Under the pieces are notes generated by a model, which worked only from the letters and a program-made list of their open reading frames with translations, did not search any database and was not told the DNA's origin. The position numbers were made by a program, and so were the translations under genes. From Holacanthus passer (taxonomy: Eukaryota > Chordata > Actinopteri > Pomacanthidae), in assembly GCA_025331565.1 (NCBI GenBank), contig JAFREQ010000037.1, positions 2,232,001 to 2,296,000 on the forward strand: 64,000 nt of DNA, written 5' to 3'. Position 1 is the stretch's first letter. Each line of letters opens with the position of its first letter. Positions 60,401 to 64,000 of the stretch are shown one piece after another.

Positions 60401-63400
60401 GATGGCAGCTCTGTGCCTGGGGTGAACAGACGGGTTTGAGAAGTGTAAGCAGTGGATGTAAGAACTAACAGACTGGAAAGGTTTAGGCTCTTGACTCTCG
60501 GCTCACTGAGAAGCAGTATCAGGTGGGTGTAGCCAAGTTGAAAAGTCCCATTGTATAGAAAAAGGGCCCACACACAGGCAATTTATTAAAAGAGCTCTTT
60601 GGATGCAAAAGAAATTCAGTGAGATGCAATAATAGGCAAAACAGCAACGGGCAGTCAGGTGGAAGGTATTAAGAGGCCTTCAAGGATGTTTGAATAAATA
60701 TACAATGTAAATACACACAGAATACACGTATATGCACCCCCACATGCATATGTACATTTCTGCATTGCAGTACATAAAAACATCAGATGGGCTGGCTTAC
60801 AGGAACATCCCAGACTTGGCTCACATAATGAGAAAAAGCTGATGTATGCTCGGTATAATTAGTATGCAAGAACTATAATGGCAACACAGAGAGCATAAGT
60901 CCACAAAGATGAAGGTCACATCACTCCCCAAGAAGACCCTCGGGATGCCGTGCTCTCGTATTAAAAATCTCCTGTGTCCATGTCGGCTTTAAGATACTGG
61001 TAAAGTGAGCAGAGCTGTTTAGGAAAAATAAAATGCAATTTGCAGAAATGATCATCTGTTGCAAAACAATTCCGCGTCCTCCTTATGTGCGTCATGGAAC
61101 AGATTACTAAACTGTGTAGAGATCAGAGATCACTGTAGAGCATGAGAATGTAAATGGGTTTTTATATTACATATGGAAGATCTTAACGAGAAGTTGTTTC
61201 ATACTTGTTTTTTTATGTCTTAAATCTTCTCCGTACATCCTTACAGTACATCAGTGTGACTCATCCTTCTTAATTGCATGTCGCATGCTTTTTTTGTCCT
61301 ATGCTCCCCATGTTCCCATTATTTATTATTCTATGTGCTAAATATACCTAGATGAATCTATTTCTCATTAAGAGAGGCTGGGATATATGTGTAAGTCAGC
61401 CCATGTGATTGATACAGTATGTTGATACTTAGCCTTATTCCAGATTGTCATTGCAGTATGTTTAAGTGTGGATGGTTACACTGTAAATCAAAAGTGACAA
61501 TAGTTCGTATGACCTTTTGAATATAAAATGTTATTGCCTGTTGTAACTCTTTGTCAGCCTACTCCTAACAGCTCTATTAATATTCTTTTCCACATACATA
61601 ACAGCCTTGATAAAGGACCACAGTGCACGGCACACCAGGCTTAAAGAAGAAAAGAAACAAGTAAACCACCAGCCTTTCTTTTTCTCTCTGCAGATGAGAA
61701 AATCAGCTGGAAGAAGGTGAAGCTGCTGTGCATGTGGATCTGGCTGTACGCTCTGGTCTGGGCTCTGTTCCCCATCCTGGGCTGGGGACAGTACGGCCCG
61801 GAGCCCTTCGGCCTGTCCTGCTCTCTTGCCTGGGGACGAATGAAGAACGAGGGCTTCTCTTTCGTCATCTCCATGTTCTCCTTCAACCTCGTCATGCCCT
61901 CTCTTATCATCATCTTCTGCTACTTTGGCATCGCCATCAACCTCTACTTCACCTACAAAAAGTCGATGAACAACAGCAATCAAGTCCCCAACATTGTCAA
62001 GCTCCATCGAAGGCTGTTGATAGTAAGTGATTCTCTCTGATGAAGAATCTTTATTGTTGTCCTCTCAGTGCCTCGAGATATTCGACACCAGTTTGTCCTT
62101 GAGGGTTTCAACACTGAATTGAGTGGATCTTGATTATATGGACAGTAGTCTGTTATTATAATAATGATTATATCGGCTTTTTGAAATAGCATCTTGCTCG
62201 ATATTGCGAATGCTAGCCTGTGGCGGTGGCTGCTTATGTAATACAAGTAATACACTAATAATCCCTTGTTATTGTCAGTATGGGTGAACAGTATAGAGCA
62301 GCGGTCCCCAAACTCTTTTTGTCTGTTGGACCCCCACAGCCCTGTCAGATGACCTCAGATAACCCTCGACACCACCAAATGTGTCATTAGAATTGATTTT
62401 AAACTGGATGTTATTTGATGCTATTAACCATTTATACATTACTTTTAGCCATATAACCATTTATCTACTTTAAATTTTTATATTCTATTTTATTACTATT
62501 TTTTACAATATATACTTATGATCATTTTATATTATGAGTCAAACATATCCTTCTAATTATGTAGTAGATCATGCACACACACCCTTTCCCTATAGTCTTG
62601 TTTCTTCAAGAGGTCGCGGGATGAAATCAGTTGAGCATCAAACATGTTAGAATGAAACGCAACTCTTATATGCACTCAATTGCATTTGAGAAATATAGGC
62701 GTAGTTTGCTTTGTTGCGATGTTGCATCTCGTTCTCTAGTTATATCAGTATGTTTAGGTGTGTTACAGGTTACATGTACTCATGCGTGCTTTGATAATGG
62801 ATATTTCAAGGGCAATGCAATGAGCAGGTTGGAAAATAGGTTACTCCGGCTCAGTCACTGGTTGTTCTGTGACATCTGAACAGTCTCATCTGCACTCATG
62901 CTGCTTCCTCATCACTGTGTTTGAAAATACAGCTGTTACCATGTAGGCAGGTTCCTTTCATCTGCGGCTTTATTATCCATGTTCTCTAGATTCATTTTGC
63001 CCTGTGAATACAGTCTTGTTATGGGAAATGTCTGCCTTTTAAAGCAAGGTTGAGCTCTTTTTCAAGAAAAGCGACTGCAGTGTCGAAGTGAGTGAATAAG
63101 TGAGTGTCGAGAAGAGCAACAGATGGAAGATGTATAGGTCACCTAGCTGAAGCCAATTTGCAGCCCACTCAAGACTAAACAAACAAATAGATGCGACAGA
63201 TTTCAGGATGAAAACAGCTAATTTGACAAAACGTCTGTCACATGAATGTGCTGTGCATGACTGTGAATAAATCACTTATAGCGGCATGCAAACCATCAGG
63301 ATGTCAGAGAGGACTACAAGAGTATTCAGGATATGGAAGTGGCTTTCAAAATGTACTTGCACACATATATAGTGCAGCCTACAGATTGACAGGTGGATCA

Positions 63401-63818
63401 ATGGAACTTATACACCAAAGAAATTCTTGTGGACTTTCTCTAACCTCCTCTTCTATTGCAGATCGCTGTGCTGGTCAGCGTAGGCTTCATAGGCTGCTGG
63501 GCGCCCTACGGCGTGGTAAGCCTGTGGTCCATCCTCCGAGACAGCAGCAGCATCCCTCCCGAAGTCAGCCTCCTGCCCTGCATGTTTGCAAAGAGCTCCA
63601 CCATATACAATCCTGTGATCTACTACATCTTCAGCCAGAGCTTCAAAAGGGAGGTAAAGCAGGTGCGCTGGTTGTGCCTCAGCTCTCATTTATGCCAAGT
63701 CTCCAACAGCATCAGCGACAACAGCATCTACATGGTTAGTACTGACATCAAGCCCAAAGTTGCAGCACGGTCCACTTTGCAGGAGATCCCAGATTCAATG
63801 ACAGTGACTTTGGGTTGA
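51427..63818 (+). CDS. Gene B: neuropsin-family opsin paralogue with a one-base frameshift in exon 2
   Basis: Tandem paralogue of gene A, same strand, about 9.8 kb downstream. Exons are 51427-51496, 59676-59968, 61694-62022 and 63462-63818, with phases 1, 1 and 0 as in gene A and intact GT-AG sites. Allowing for one missing base it would be 349 residues. Landmarks are Cys86, Tyr89, V110-R111-F112, Glu158 and Cys164 in ECL2, C-W-A-P-Y in TM6, Lys275 and NPVIY (281-285). One base is missing at about 59891-59892, so the literal reading frame ends at TGA 59909-59911 after 101 residues, before TM4 and the retinal lysine. Every other exon is open. It is either a recent pseudogene or null allele, or an assembly error. 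The opn6 to opn9 subgroup is undecided. Confidence 0.85.
54622..54690. mobile_element. hAT (Charlie-like) terminal fragment
   Basis: Reads cagtggttcccaaacttttt followed by a C-rich ggccccccatagg. This is the recognised terminal sequence form of hAT-Charlie-type non-autonomous elements. The opposite terminus was not located. Confidence 0.55.
58561..58574. repeat. Poly-G run
   Basis: A run of at least a dozen G residues in gene B intron 1. It is G-rich on the transcribed sense strand. Confidence 0.9.
58725..58800 (-). repeat. Foldback MITE-family fragment (copy 5)
   Basis: Reads gacatgagagcggtatcaat then cttctcatctaactctcaa, the reverse complement of the common gagttagatgagaagat segment of the family. 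Confidence 0.6.
59676..59968 (+). CDS. Gene B exon 2 (TM1 to TM3), frameshifted
   Basis: Follows gtgtctcag and ends at gtgagt (59969). The first 70 codons read GN, NLAVTD, ECL1 Trp79, Cys86 and Tyr88-Tyr89, matching gene A. After two Phe codons (59885-59890) only two bases (tt) precede the GVASIM codons, where three are required. OPN5 has a third Phe here. The downstream part of TM3 reads on in the shifted frame to I-V-R-F. Confidence 0.9.
59889..59911 (+). other. Frameshift site and premature stop in gene B
   Basis: One base is missing from a T/C-rich run (ttcttctt) at 59885-59892. The literal frame then gives Leu-Val-Ser-Pro-Ala-Ser and TGA at 59909-59911. Alignment with gene A exon 2 (294 versus 293 nt) places the loss at codon 96. 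Short pyrimidine runs are prone both to slippage and to assembly error, so the sequence alone does not decide between them. Confidence 0.88.
59969..61693 (+). other. Gene B intron 2 (1.7 kb)
   Basis: Phase-1 intron from gtgagt to ctctctgcag. It contains a short fragment resembling the window's foldback MITE family near 60.22 kb. I see nothing else of note. Confidence 0.75.
60222..60275 (+). repeat. Foldback MITE-family fragment (copy 6, short)
   Basis: The segment acattttgggaaatacgctt followed by atttgctttttt matches the inner left arm of the family. It is very short. Confidence 0.4.
61694..62022 (+). CDS. Gene B exon 3 (ICL2, TM4, ECL2, TM5)
   Basis: Runs from acceptor ctctctgcag to donor gtaagt, 329 nt, ending in phase 0. 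It encodes TM4 (W-I-W-L-Y), the ECL2 block PEPFGLSC with Glu158 and Cys164, and TM5. It is one codon longer than gene A's exon 3, with the extra residue in the ICL3 region. It is fully open, with no secondary damage. Confidence 0.9.
62023..63461 (+). other. Gene B intron 3 (1.4 kb)
   Basis: Phase-0 intron from gtaagt to ctattgcag. It contains a hAT-like terminal sequence at 62299. The remainder is AT-rich and shows no coding signal. Confidence 0.75.
62299..62460. mobile_element. hAT (Charlie-like) terminal fragment
   Basis: Reads cagcggtccccaaactcttt, then ttggacccccacagccctg. This again resembles a hAT-Charlie-type terminus. It lies in gene B intron 3. The far end is uncertain. Confidence 0.5.
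63462..63818 (+). CDS. Gene B exon 4 (TM6, TM7 with retinal lysine, C-tail)
   Basis: Begins after ttctattgcag and ends at TGA (63816-63818). It encodes C-W-A-P-Y in TM6, A-K275-S-S in TM7 and NPVIYY. The tail is about 60 residues, with one Cys near helix 8 where gene A has CysCys, and is rich in Ser. It is about 12 residues shorter than gene A's exon. Confidence 0.92.
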   Translation: MAVLVSVGFIGCWAPYGVVSLWSILRDSSSIPPEVSLLPCMFAKSSTIYNPVIYYIFSQSFKREVKQVRWLCLSSHLCQVSNSISDNSIYMVSTDIKPKVAARSTLQEIPDSMTVTLG

Positions 63819-64000
63819 AAGACTTTTTTGGGATATGCTTGAGAGGAAAGATTTTACTCTTCAACAAAGACTTTTGCGCTGTAAACTGTGGAAAAATTAC
63901 TGGTCTCATAATGTGTTATCTCACAAACACTGTATAGATATTATGACATAACAAGCAGGGTAATACTGGCCTCCTTTGTGTGTGGCCACGATGAATGAGA
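63819..64000. other. 3' flank of gene B
   Basis: The last 182 bases follow the gene B stop codon and should include 3' UTR. No AATAAA is visible before the window ends. Confidence 0.5.

Noticed and set aside
61531..62007. 158-codon ORF on the - strand
   Set aside because: Antisense to gene B exon 3, low-complexity acidic sequence, no homology.
1..64000. CRISPR arrays, operons, bacterial genes, riboswitches
   Set aside because: The window is intron-containing vertebrate DNA; the regularly spaced repeats are microsatellites or MITEs.

Overview
The window is vertebrate nuclear DNA, almost certainly from a ray-finned (teleost, probably percomorph) fish. The coding content is a pair of opsin genes with fish-style introns. 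The rest is AT-rich non-coding DNA full of fish repeat types: a jockey-superfamily LINE with (TTATC)n tails, a DIRS-type retroelement, a Rex3-like 3' end, hAT and Tc1/mariner remnants, and several fish-typical MITE or SINE-like families. There are no bacterial features and no rRNA, tRNA or CRISPR arrays that I could recognise. The species assignment is inference.

The main content is two tandem neuropsin (OPN5)-family opsin genes, both on the + strand. Gene A spans 21651-41585 and gene B spans 51427-63818. Each has four coding exons with identical intron phases (1, 1, 0) and aligned intron positions, which points to tandem duplication. Gene A is open throughout (361 codons before the stop) and keeps the retinal-binding lysine (K277), NPxxY, the TM3-ECL2 cysteine pair and the ECL2 glutamate. 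Gene B is equally conserved except for one missing base in exon 2 (about 59891-59892), which stops translation after 101 residues. It is either a young pseudogene or allele, or a sequencing error. Both proteins carry Val-Arg-Tyr/Phe where most class A receptors have D/E-R-Y. Fold and motifs resemble OPN5, and the proteins probably belong to the fish non-canonical neuropsins (opn6 to opn9). I cannot choose the subgroup without a tree.

Layout: 1-13.9 kb is intergenic, with one weak candidate exon at the left edge, old interspersed repeats, and a perfect 19-bp hairpin. From 13.9 to 17.1 kb is a 5'-truncated, broken LINE on the - strand, probably carrying a nested LTR-like insertion. From 18.6 to 19.3 kb is an LTR-like repeat. 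Gene A occupies 21.65-41.6 kb. Its 9.1-kb intron 1 holds a degenerate hAT transposase-like sequence with intron-like breaks, a Rex3-type tail and a Tc1/mariner relic. Intron 3 holds a decayed DIRS-type RT/RNase H/recombinase sequence and a long-armed foldback element. The 9.5 kb between the genes holds further MITEs, an LTR-like repeat and two LINE tails. Gene B with a GC-richer leader fills the right end.

The two opsins would be light-sensing G-protein-coupled receptors in the plasma membrane. Their close spacing would allow shared regulation, but the sequence alone does not show this.
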